From a virus, in the IMG/VR virus record IMGVR_UViG_3300015265_000018, positions 1-23,771 of that record: DNA of 23,771 bases. The stretch is one strand, 5' to 3'. Within the stretch, counting starts at the first letter, position 1, and the number at the start of each line of letters is the position of its first letter. Below, piece by piece: positions 1 to 6,812 of the stretch. Below the pieces are notes generated by a model. The model was not told the DNA's origin, did no database searches, and worked only from the letters and a program-made list of their open reading frames with translations. Position numbers and translations under genes: made by a program.

Positions 1-168
1 ATCGTCGATGAACCAGACCTTGCCCCGTTGATCGACCTCCATGCTGGCGTAACGATCGGCGACCTGGTTGAAGAAGAATCGCCGGCCATGGGTGCCGATG
101 ATCCGGATCGCTTGGTTGACGTGAACGACGCGCTGGCGCTTCAGAGCGAGTTTGTTTTCTGTGGGCAT
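1..168 (-). CDS. Hypothetical phage protein, 3' part cut by window edge
   Basis: The minus strand opens with ATG at 166-168 and stays open for 56 codons to the window edge, so the C-terminus is missing. The visible N-terminus begins MPTENKLALKRQRVV and is basic, then continues GTHGRRFFFNQVADRYASME. I do not recognise a named domain. It has the look of the small conserved proteins found near the integrase end of Pseudomonas prophages, but that placement is inference because no integrase is in view. It points left, like the early operon further right, but is separated from it by the rightward gene at 317-1225. Confidence 0.55.
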   Translation of the reverse strand, partial: MPTENKLALKRQRVVHVNQAIRIIGTHGRRFFFNQVADRYASMEVDQRGKVWFIDD

Positions 169-248
169 GGGGCGTCCTATGCCGGGGCATGCCCGGGCGG
201 TGAGATATAGAGTGGAAAGCCAATATTTAAATGGAGTTTTTGGCGGGG

Positions 249-297
249 TGAGGTAAGGTTTACGCCATTTGCGCAAGGGTGATGGCACCTTGCCTCA
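249..297. repeat. Inverted repeat / hairpin upstream of the 317 gene
   Basis: TGAGGTAAGGT at 249-259 pairs with ACCTTGCCTCA at 287-297: ten Watson-Crick pairs and one G-T wobble. An inner GCC/GGC pair lies in the 27-nt loop. It sits 19 bases before the ATG at 317 and has no T-tract on either side, so it does not look like a simple terminator. It could be a protein-binding site or a leader structure for the 317 gene. Confidence 0.5.
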
Positions 298-316
298 TTA
301 AGACGGGTAGCGTGGC

Positions 317-1225
317 ATGGGATTGTTTACTGATATCAAGGATGCTTCTGCCGTTTTAGCGCAGATATTAGGCATAGCAGGATTAGTGTGGATGCTGTTG
401 TTTTCGTGTTACGAAAAAAATAGAGCGTCAATAGTTAAGCTAATTGGAAGCGCTTTGGTTCTTGCATTGGCGTTCGCTGCCAACAATGCGGTTACATATG
501 GTCTGGCAATATTTATTGTAGCTACTCTTGTAACAGATCTTGATTTTCTGGAAAAGCTTGCGGCTCTTTTTTGGAATCGAGATAAGTACTGGGAGTATCA
601 GTTAAAAAAACAAAGCCCTGACGAAGAAACTGCTAAAGCCGCGAAAGAGGCTGATGAAATTATATCGGCAAATATGGCTAGTGCTGAGCAGGCTTCGCCA
701 GATACTGGCGCTACAGAAGCGAACAATCCGATAATCTCGCTGGCTACAGCAGCGCCTGCCCCCCGAAACTCTGAAGCCAAGCCTAGAAGTTCAGCAACCA
801 AAAGTAATCCGTATCTTCGAAAAGCGATAAAGTCGATGCAAATGACAAATCGCATATTAGGTTTTGAATCGCAGGTGGCGCGAGCAATTACTTCAAAAGA
901 TGGGCCATTAGAAGGTGGTGTTGCTTCAACAGGATTTGTTCTGAAAGGGCGAGACAGAGATTTTCATATAGATCTTATCGTGAAAATTCCCGGGGTTCAT
1001 TACGTTGCGGAAATAAAATATGCTACTGCTCCTCAAATTATCAAGTCAGCTGAGATGAGAGTTCGAGAGGTAGCTAAAGTGTACGAGTCTTATTTGAAGG
1101 AAAAGGGGTTGCTTGATGTGGTTGTCATTCCCTTGCTGATAGTTTCTCATCTCGCTGATTGCTCGAGGATCAGTTCAGGATTATCAGTGTTGAAATTTGA
1201 TGAGGGATTGAATGCCTTCGTCTAG
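317..1225 (+). CDS. Membrane protein with C-terminal PD-(D/E)XK-like nuclease domain
   Basis: The 302-residue protein has three hydrophobic segments at roughly residues 13-32, 38-56 and 57-75. A charged, Ala/Ser/Pro-rich linker follows (about 90-165), then a globular C-terminal domain (about 170-302). That domain contains E184 in a helix, D219 in a beta-strand-like stretch (FHIDLIV) and E232-x-K234 in VAEIKYA. This D-x12-E-x-K spacing is typical of PD-(D/E)XK nucleases of the Mrr/restriction-endonuclease type. Function is inferred from motifs only. The gene is visibly more AT-rich than the early operon and points against it. It converges on the cytosine methyltransferase gene with 16 bp between them. 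The ribosome-binding site before the ATG is weak. Confidence 0.7.
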   Translation: MGLFTDIKDASAVLAQILGIAGLVWMLLFSCYEKNRASIVKLIGSALVLALAFAANNAVTYGLAIFIVATLVTDLDFLEKLAALFWNRDKYWEYQLKKQSPDEETAKAAKEADEIISANMASAEQASPDTGATEANNPIISLATAAPAPRNSEAKPRSSATKSNPYLRKAIKSMQMTNRILGFESQVARAITSKDGPLEGGVASTGFVLKGRDRDFHIDLIVKIPGVHYVAEIKYATAPQIIKSAEMRVREVAKVYESYLKEKGLLDVVVIPLLIVSHLADCSRISSGLSVLKFDEGLNAFV

Positions 1226-1241
1226 TGGCATAGCCGGGTAA

Positions 1242-2165
1242 TTACGCGGCGGCCTTGAGCGCCTCAATTATTCTTTGTCCGGCCAGCGGCGGTACCGCAT
1301 TGCCTGCCATGTGCATGGTGAGCCGGTGATTGTCCGGGCGCTTTGTGTCAGCCGGGAAAGACATGGCAGCAAGGGCCTCGTTCGCCGAGAGCATCCGCAT
1401 CTCATCTCCGCGCACCAGAGCCCATCGGTCAAGCGTGGTGATGGTCCCGATCGGGCGCTCCAAGCTTCGGCCTGTCAGCCCAGAGCCGGATCCGTAATAG
1501 GGCATTATGAATCGATCACCGAAGCGTTCTCGACCATTCTTAACGCGGAGCAGCGTCGACTCAGCGCGCCCAGGCTTTACGACATTGCTCCATTTGCCGG
1601 CATCGAAGTCGATGAAGGAGGAGGCCGGAACGTGGCGGCGTTGGTGCAGCTGCAGAATGAGAGGCGCCTTGCTTCGGGTGCACACCAGAAAGAGGCGCAC
1701 CCGGTGTTGAGGCACGCCGAGATCGGCGCAATCAACGACGTGCGGAGCGATCATGTAGCCGAGCGCAGCCATTGCCTGTGACCATGCCGGGTACAAAGCC
1801 CAGGCCGTGAACTCTTCAACATTCTCGACCAGCACGACTTCAGGCCGGTGGAATTCGGCAGCCGACACAACTGCCCAAGCTGTTGACCTCGATGCATCGT
1901 GCTGCGCGTTGCCAGACTGCTTGCCTCGGGCTTTCGAATGTCCTTGGCAGCAGGGGGAGGCCAGCATGATGTCGTGCGCTGGGACCTTCGACCAATCCGC
2001 CTGGTGCAAATCTTGGCAGATGTGAATCGCGTCCGGGTGGTTGGCGCTGTGCCACTCGACCGCGACCGGCCAGTGATTGGCCGCCCAGATAACTTCGATG
2101 CCTGCGTTGCGGGCGCCGGTAGACCATCCGCCGAGACCGGAGAACAAATCGATTGCAGTGGGCAT
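1242..2165 (-). CDS. DNA (cytosine-5-)-methyltransferase
   Basis: The 307-residue protein carries the ordered motifs of C5-cytosine methyltransferases. Motif I is DLFSGLGG at residues 6-13 (SAM binding). The motif IV loop is SPCCQGHS, with the catalytic Cys probably at 73. Motif VI is ENVEEF (115-120), motif VIII is QHRVRLF (153-159) and motif X is GNAVPP near the C-terminus. The second proline of the usual PPCQ is a cysteine here. The start at 2165 is chosen because a strong GGGAGGT lies 7-8 bases upstream; a longer in-frame start lacks this. The variable region is short, consistent with a single recognition specificity. Phage versions usually protect phage DNA from host restriction or work with a cognate nuclease. 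Its neighbour at 317-1225 is a possible partner (inference). Confidence 0.9.
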   Translation of the reverse strand: MPTAIDLFSGLGGWSTGARNAGIEVIWAANHWPVAVEWHSANHPDAIHICQDLHQADWSKVPAHDIMLASPCCQGHSKARGKQSGNAQHDASRSTAWAVVSAAEFHRPEVVLVENVEEFTAWALYPAWSQAMAALGYMIAPHVVDCADLGVPQHRVRLFLVCTRSKAPLILQLHQRRHVPASSFIDFDAGKWSNVVKPGRAESTLLRVKNGRERFGDRFIMPYYGSGSGLTGRSLERPIGTITTLDRWALVRGDEMRMLSANEALAAMSFPADTKRPDNHRLTMHMAGNAVPPLAGQRIIEALKAAA

Positions 2166-2215
2166 GGGGATACCTCCCGGATATAGTTGAGAATTAACAG
2201 TTGGAGGACGCATGC

Positions 2216-3028
2216 ATGGACATACTTTTGGCTTCTGGAGGGTCAGCAGCTCTGGTTTCTTTAGTGCTTTGGCTTGCGAGAAATCTGATAATTACAAGAT
2301 TGACGAAATCAGTTGAAAGCGAATATGCCCATTTGCTTGAAAGTTATAAGTTTGATTTGCGAAGATCAGAAGAGTCTTTCAAGGCCGAGCTGCGAAGTAA
2401 TGAGGTGGAAATTACTGCGTTACGAAGCGGAACTCTTTCGGCTATATCAAGTAGACAGTTGTTGCTGGACAAAAAAAGAATGGAAGCCTGTGACGAGTTA
2501 TGGGCTTCAGTAGTTTCCCTTGGTGCATTTAAGATTGTATCTGTTTGGATGTCGGTTATAAAATTCGAAGTAGTGGCCGAAGCGGCTAAGCATGATCCAA
2601 ATGTTCGTAGACTTGTTGAGATTTTAGATAAACAGATAGATCCAGAGTTTTTGAAAGCTCAGATTGTTCCGTCAAGGTCACGTCCGTTCGTTACACCGAT
2701 GTTGTGGGCATCTTATTCTGCCTATGCGACCGTAATGATGCAGGCTGTCATGCGCGCATTTTCTATAAAACATGGACTTGGGGCTGATCTTCTTGACTTT
2801 AAGAAAACCTCAGAAGTTTTAAAGCTTGTGCTTCCGCATCAAACAGAGTATATCGATAAATTTGGCGCTTCGTGTTATCACTTTCTGATAGAGGAGCTTG
2901 AAGAAAAAATAATAAGTGAGATTCATCACACTATTTCGGGTGCTTCGACGGACGACGCGGGTATCCAGCAGGCTGCTGCCGTCATCAAAAAGTGTAACGA
3001 AATTACCGTTCCCATCGATAAGTCTTAA
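2216..3028 (+). CDS. Membrane-anchored coiled-coil protein of unknown function
   Basis: The 270-residue protein begins with a hydrophobic segment (about residues 5-22, GGSAALVSLVLWLARNLII). A charged heptad-like region follows (about 28-75), then a largely helical cytoplasmic region. I recognise no enzymatic motif. The ATG at 2216 is preferred because GGAGG lies 8 bases upstream (2203-2207); an in-frame TTG at 2201 has none. The start is 50 bp from the divergent methyltransferase start, so both genes probably share a control region. The gene is AT-rich with codon use unlike the recT block, suggesting separate acquisition. It lies 93 bp before the DUF2971 gene on the same strand, and the two may form a small operon. 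Confidence 0.75.
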   Translation: MDILLASGGSAALVSLVLWLARNLIITRLTKSVESEYAHLLESYKFDLRRSEESFKAELRSNEVEITALRSGTLSAISSRQLLLDKKRMEACDELWASVVSLGAFKIVSVWMSVIKFEVVAEAAKHDPNVRRLVEILDKQIDPEFLKAQIVPSRSRPFVTPMLWASYSAYATVMMQAVMRAFSIKHGLGADLLDFKKTSEVLKLVLPHQTEYIDKFGASCYHFLIEELEEKIISEIHHTISGASTDDAGIQQAAAVIKKCNEITVPIDKS

Positions 3029-3121
3029 GAAGATTTTCTTTGTCTTCTCGCCGGCTGGCGTGATTCGTTGAAGTGGGACATTTGTGTTCGGCCCGGCATG
3101 GCGCTGGCTAAGGGAGTGTTT

Positions 3122-4006
3122 ATGGGGCTTTACAAATATGTGACTGTAGGCACAGCGAAAAGGATATTGAAAGGGAGCATCAAATTCACCCAGCCTAGTG
3201 CCTTTAACGATCCGTTTGAGCTGTTGCCACAGTTCTTTGTCGCTGCAGATACAGTCGAGCACACAAGAAACCTGTCCTTTTGTGTTTTGAGCCCTCGAAG
3301 AGCAGGTCTAGATCGTGGACATATACCGGGTGATGAAAAGAACAGGAGCGATTTTCAGGCAAGAAACATCGTCTCAACGTTGAATAAGACTGTAGGCATT
3401 TTGTGTCTTAGTCGTAATGCTGAAAGCCTCCTGATGTGGGCTCACTACGCAGGGGAATACTCAGGTGCGCTGATTGAATTTGATGAAAGCCACGAATTTT
3501 TTAACGGTTTGAATCCTGTTAAATATCAGAAGCGTAGGCCTGTTTTCAATCTTTCAGATTTTTATGATCGCGTCGTACCTATTTCTGATCTATGCGTAAA
3601 ATCCAATGTCTGGGCTTACGAGAAAGAAGTTCGACTCGTACGAGCGACAAAAGATTTACATCTCGCCGAGGAAGGTGATGGCAAACATCCGGTATTGACA
3701 ATGGGGCTGCCATTGGAATGCATTAAGTCTGTATATATCGGCGAAAGAATGAAGGTCGAAGATCAAAAGGAGATTTGGAAGCTAGTCAAAGATACGAATA
3801 TATCGTTGAGCCTGGCCGCAGTCGCAAATTGGGATTATTCATTTCGGTATGACCAAATAAAATTTTCTGGATCTCTCCTCAGCTCCCCTATGATCACTCC
3901 CCGAACAGCACATATTTTTAAGGATGAGCCCGGTGAGTTTGGTGAAGTGGCCAGGTGGCTAATCGAGAATCATGAAATGTCTATATTTGTGAACAAGACA
4001 TGCTGA
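3122..4006 (+). CDS. DUF2971 family protein
   Basis: The 294-residue protein shows the series of short motifs I associate with DUF2971: LYKYVTVG at the N-terminus, FNDPFEL, a central SLLMWAHYAGEYSGALIEFD and a later WAYEKEVRLV. The biochemical role of the family is not established to my knowledge. Members are common in accessory regions and prophages. The start at 3122 follows AAGGGAG at 3110-3116; an upstream in-frame ATG at 3068 would add a leader with no family match. The gene is AT-rich, points rightward, and ends 5 bp before the stop of the convergent gene at 4012. A terminator-like hairpin at 4031-4071 lies just beyond it. Confidence 0.85.
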   Translation: MGLYKYVTVGTAKRILKGSIKFTQPSAFNDPFELLPQFFVAADTVEHTRNLSFCVLSPRRAGLDRGHIPGDEKNRSDFQARNIVSTLNKTVGILCLSRNAESLLMWAHYAGEYSGALIEFDESHEFFNGLNPVKYQKRRPVFNLSDFYDRVVPISDLCVKSNVWAYEKEVRLVRATKDLHLAEEGDGKHPVLTMGLPLECIKSVYIGERMKVEDQKEIWKLVKDTNISLSLAAVANWDYSFRYDQIKFSGSLLSSPMITPRTAHIFKDEPGEFGEVARWLIENHEMSIFVNKTC

Positions 4007-4011
4007 ACCAT

Positions 4012-4323
4012 TCAACCACTCTCTGAGCCAGTCGCGGCAAACGCTTCAAGCTGCCGCGACCACTTTTCTTTAACGACAATTTCCGGTCGCGACATGCTGG
4101 AGAAGTGGGACGACTCTTCCGGCGGCGCGGCCGCCAGGTTGATCAAGAACGTCGACACCGTCTCCTGCCATTCCTCGAAGTCGTGGCGCTGGCCCAGCAC
4201 ATCAAGTGCATCAGCGAGCGCTTTCGACACAATCAGCGTGCGCTTCTCGGCGCCGATCCGGTCGAGCAGAGCTTTCTCCTTGGCGCGTTTGTCCTTCTGC
4301 AGTTGCGCGTTGCTCTTGGCCAT
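4012..4323 (-). CDS. Conserved small phage protein, basic N-terminus
   Basis: The 103-residue protein begins MAKSNAQLQKDKRAKEKALL, a style I associate with small Pseudomonas phage early proteins that may bind DNA. The middle (RTLIVSKALADALDVLG) could form a strand-helix-helix of the ribbon-helix-helix type, but no motif proves it. The start at 4323 has a GAGG about 9 bases upstream; a longer in-frame start at 4338 would add five residues. It is the last gene of the leftward early operon before the rightward cargo genes. Its 3' end contains the hairpin that may terminate transcription from the DUF2971 gene. Confidence 0.65.
   Translation of the reverse strand: MAKSNAQLQKDKRAKEKALLDRIGAEKRTLIVSKALADALDVLGQRHDFEEWQETVSTFLINLAAAPPEESSHFSSMSRPEIVVKEKWSRQLEAFAATGSESG
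4031..4071 (+). terminator. Terminator-like hairpin for the rightward cargo genes
   Basis: GTCGCGGCA at 4031-4039 and TGCCGCGAC at 4052-4060 form a perfect 9-bp stem with a 12-base loop, followed on the plus strand by CACTTTTCTTT. The position 25 bp beyond the DUF2971 stop fits an intrinsic terminator. The whole element lies inside the 3' coding end of the opposing gene at 4012-4323. Confidence 0.5.
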
Positions 4324-4404
4324 GGCCTGCCTCTTCAATTCCGTGGGCCGGTAGATCCAGCCATGTCTGCCGTCGGCGCTGGCGCACCTGGTTGCTGATT
4401 CGTC

Positions 4405-4866
4405 TCATGCTGCGACCTTCACCTGATGCCAGACACCGGTGACGTAGAACACCTTCGCGGCCTGCATCTCGTCAAGCGAAACCTCCGCGGGAACGGCGAT
4501 CCAGCCAGAGGCGACCAAGTGGTTCGCGTTGCAGCTGTTTCGCAGCTCGAGGTAGTAATGCTCAATGGCATCCGTCAGGCGCTCGACCTTGTAGATGCCC
4601 TCGGGCGATATCTCCACCGACTTGACGTACTCGACACCGCGCTCGTCCCGACACATGGCGCTGAGGTAGATCGTCCAGTGGTAGGCGAAGTCGAACAGGG
4701 CATTGGCGATGGCCAGGCTCCGGATCTGCCGGCAGTTTTTCCAGTTCGCCATGATCTGGGCGCCGCTCGGATCGATGTTCACGACCGCAACGTGATTGGT
4801 GCTGAGTAGCGCCCGGCAACTACGTTCGACGCGGGCGAAGCCATTGTTTGCCTTGCGCTTGCTCAT
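4405..4866 (-). CDS. Conserved phage protein of unknown function
   Basis: The 153-residue protein starts MSKRKANNGFARVERSCRAL and contains NHVAVVNIDPSGAQIMANWK and HLVASGWIAVPAEVSLDE. The style matches conserved hypothetical proteins in the recT neighbourhood of Pseudomonas siphoviruses. That recognition is from memory and was not checked. No catalytic motif or membrane segment is visible. Its ATG overlaps the stop of the upstream 4863-5105 gene in an ATGA junction, so the two are probably translationally coupled. Downstream, about 80 bp separate it from the 4012-4323 gene. Confidence 0.75.
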   Translation of the reverse strand: MSKRKANNGFARVERSCRALLSTNHVAVVNIDPSGAQIMANWKNCRQIRSLAIANALFDFAYHWTIYLSAMCRDERGVEYVKSVEISPEGIYKVERLTDAIEHYYLELRNSCNANHLVASGWIAVPAEVSLDEMQAAKVFYVTGVWHQVKVAA

Positions 4867-5105
4867 AACGCCTCCGCGAGTTTCCGTAGCGCCTTGCGAT
4901 CTGCCGGACTTATGGTGGGGCGGCGGCGCTTGAGTACAGTTTCGGGATCGATCTTTGCGGAGCGCCCAGCAGGTGGCGGATTGATTTGAGCGGGCTCGGA
5001 TCGAGAGAAGCGCCCGCCGGCGGCAAGGTGCTGTTCGACCTGATTGGAAAGCTCCAGCGCTTTATCGCGCCGGAACTCGATGTCTGATTTGAGGTTGCTG
5101 ATCAT
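4863..5105 (-). CDS. Small hypothetical early protein
   Basis: The 80-residue protein begins MISNLKSDIEFRRDKALELS and ends in a basic, Pro-rich tail (KRRRPTISPADRKALRKLAE). No family is recognised. The ATG at 5105 is chosen over an in-frame TTG at 5111 because AGGAG at 5113-5117 is correctly spaced. The gene starts just past the exonuclease stop at 5108 and ends in an ATGA overlap with the next gene, so it belongs to the recombination operon. A role linked to recombination or DNA binding would be inference only. Confidence 0.65.
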   Translation of the reverse strand: MISNLKSDIEFRRDKALELSNQVEQHLAAGGRFSRSEPAQINPPPAGRSAKIDPETVLKRRRPTISPADRKALRKLAEAL

Positions 5106-5107
5106 GA

Positions 5108-5770
5108 TCAAGCTCCTAAACGATGGGCCTGCGCCCTGGCCTTGTCTGCGACCTCATCAACCATGCGGTTCAGTTCCAGGTTGAACTGAACCAGCTCTTT
5201 GTGAAGGTTGGCGATGTAGTCTTCGTCGCGGTGAATCGTCTCGATGTAGAGCTGACACTCTTCATCTTGGCGAGAATCGAACGACAGAAAGTCCCACCAT
5301 TTCCGCCCCGTAACGAACATGCAGCCCTGAACCTGCGGCATGTGTTCCTCAGGCATGCCTTCGAGCCACGTCCTGACGTGTATCGCCTCGTTGAAAGGAC
5401 ACTTGGACTCGGTGCCTCCGTCGTCGTTGATCAAGCCGTCCGGCGAGCAACCGAGCCAGTCATACTTCGGGTGGACGATGAACTCTGACGGTATGACGAT
5501 GTTGCCAGTCAGCATCTCGTAGGCGTTTTGAGCCTTCTGTTCTTCGGTGTGACCCCACTTCAGAGAGGCGCTGCTTACGTTGTGCTTGGACTTCTTTGCC
5601 AGTCGCTCGAAGCACAGTTCGCGCATGTATGAGGTGCGCGCCCCCATAGGCTCGCGCTTCCCATTTTTGTCAGGCTTCCCCCAGGCGATCACATCTTTAA
5701 ACCGGCTGGCTGTCACTCGGCCAGATCGGTCTGTATGCCATTTCTCAGTGCCCTGAAGTTCCGTTCTCAC
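5108..5770 (-). CDS. YqaJ-type phage recombination exonuclease
   Basis: The 220-residue protein fits the YqaJ/lambda-exonuclease branch of PD-(D/E)XK nucleases. Residue groups in order are the N-terminal GRVTASRFKDVI, E76-E77 in KWGHTEE, D111 in LGCSPDGLI, E121-x-K123 in GTESKCP, and a Gln-containing helix (MPQVQGCMFVTG, 144-155). Such enzymes degrade one strand of a double-stranded end so that a RecT-type annealing protein can load. The gene starts with GTG and overlaps the recT stop by one base, the usual SSAP-exonuclease pairing. It acts in the cytoplasm during early replication and recombination. Confidence 0.92.
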   Translation of the reverse strand: MRTELQGTEKWHTDRSGRVTASRFKDVIAWGKPDKNGKREPMGARTSYMRELCFERLAKKSKHNVSSASLKWGHTEEQKAQNAYEMLTGNIVIPSEFIVHPKYDWLGCSPDGLINDDGGTESKCPFNEAIHVRTWLEGMPEEHMPQVQGCMFVTGRKWWDFLSFDSRQDEECQLYIETIHRDEDYIANLHKELVQFNLELNRMVDEVADKARAQAHRLGA

Positions 5771-6759
5771 TACGCCGCTTCCCCGACCTGAGACAGGCCG
5801 TCGTTAGTGCCAGTCATATCGGTAAAGTCGCCATCAACGGTAGCTGCCATGTTCTTGAGCGCTTCGTGGCATTCAAGGCCGATTGCTGCACGTTGCTTCG
5901 GCTTGAGACCTGCCCACGCTGTTGCATAGGCTTCAATGTCCTGCTGCTTCGCGACGACCAAAAGGTCTGCGAATACTCCGTCGATTTCCGGCGAGGGGGA
6001 TTTCGGGCCGAACGACACACCAGCAGCGGCAGCGGTATTTGAAGCCTGCTTCGCGGGAGTGATATCAATTTCGCCGCCGTATGAGTCTTCGAATTCATCG
6101 GGTGTGTAGACACCAAGAATGACGTCAGGGCAGAACAGCCGCGCCCATTTCTTAGTCACCAAATAGGCAATCTGCTGCTTGGGATCTTCCGCCCAAAGCG
6201 TAGAGTTTCGGGTGCGGACCTGGGTGAGCAGAAGATCCAGAACGCGTGGCTCATCTTCGCCTTTGAAGGTTGCCCAAACCTTGATCCCGAGACCTTTTTC
6301 GTCGTCAAAGCTCCAGGCCGGAACGCGATACTTCTTGAACTCGCCGGTGTCCTCGTCTTTCTTGGTCTTGCTGGTGACTTCTCGCATCTTGCCGATGACG
6401 TTTTCCCAGGCGCCGAACCACTCGAAGTTCAAGCGACCCTTGACTGGCGCCTTGGCTGTGATCACTGCGTTGACGAGCTGTGCCTCATAGCTCAATGCGC
6501 CGCCGTTCACGATGAATGTTTTCTGCGCAACGGCGAATGGGTTCATCTGCCACTGCATCGCTTGCAGCACTACCGCCATGCAGTCAGCTTGATTACCTTT
6601 CAGATGCTTGGGGACAGTTGTCACGCCCTTCGACATCATCAGTGCGAGGTCGCTCATCGACTTCATAGTGCTCGGGTCGAGAATGAGCGCAGCTGCGTTG
6701 TGCGATGGATCGTGGTACGTGGCAAGGCCAGTTGAGGCTTGGGTGTCTGAGTCAATCAT
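5770..6759 (-). CDS. recT: RecT-family single-strand annealing protein
   Basis: The 329-residue protein matches the RecT family through LKGNQADCMAVVLQAMQWQM, the following NPFAVAQKTFIVNGGALSYE, the AQLVNAVI helix and the later QIAYLVTKKWARLFCPDVIL. RecT proteins bind single-stranded DNA and anneal complementary strands, with the adjacent exonuclease supplying 3' overhangs. The ATG at 6759 is selected because GGAG precedes it by 6-7 bases; a TTG at 6780 lacks a site. The C-terminal third (about 235-329) is more divergent and probably mediates partner contacts. A 7-bp hairpin lies 13 to 35 bases upstream of the start. Confidence 0.95.
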   Translation of the reverse strand: MIDSDTQASTGLATYHDPSHNAAALILDPSTMKSMSDLALMMSKGVTTVPKHLKGNQADCMAVVLQAMQWQMNPFAVAQKTFIVNGGALSYEAQLVNAVITAKAPVKGRLNFEWFGAWENVIGKMREVTSKTKKDEDTGEFKKYRVPAWSFDDEKGLGIKVWATFKGEDEPRVLDLLLTQVRTRNSTLWAEDPKQQIAYLVTKKWARLFCPDVILGVYTPDEFEDSYGGEIDITPAKQASNTAAAAGVSFGPKSPSPEIDGVFADLLVVAKQQDIEAYATAWAGLKPKQRAAIGLECHEALKNMAATVDGDFTDMTGTNDGLSQVGEAA

Positions 6760-6771
6760 TGCGCTCTCCGT

Positions 6772-6794
6772 GGCCGACAAGGAGTAGGTCGGCC
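6772..6794. repeat. Hairpin between coiled-coil gene and recT
   Basis: GGCCGAC at 6772-6778 and GTCGGCC at 6788-6794 form a perfect 7-bp stem with a 9-base loop, lying in the 53-bp gap ahead of recT. No T-tract follows on either strand. It may be a processing or mRNA-stability structure that adjusts recT/exo expression relative to upstream genes. Confidence 0.45.
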
Positions 6795-6812
6795 GTTAGA
6801 TGGAAAGGGTGG

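Noticed and set aside
1275-1781. Rightward 168-codon frame
   Set aside because: It is the complement of the methyltransferase gene, whose ordered motifs are unambiguous.
4086-4097. TCGCGACATG, resembling an arm of the 45-bp dyad
   Set aside because: Only one self-complementary octamer is shared, with no second arm, and it lies in coding sequence.
4211-4408. 65-codon leftward frame starting in an ATGA overlap with the 4405-4866 stop
   Set aside because: The start position is attractive, but most of the frame overlaps the better-supported 4012-4323 gene, and the translation is Arg/Gln-rich and shadow-like.
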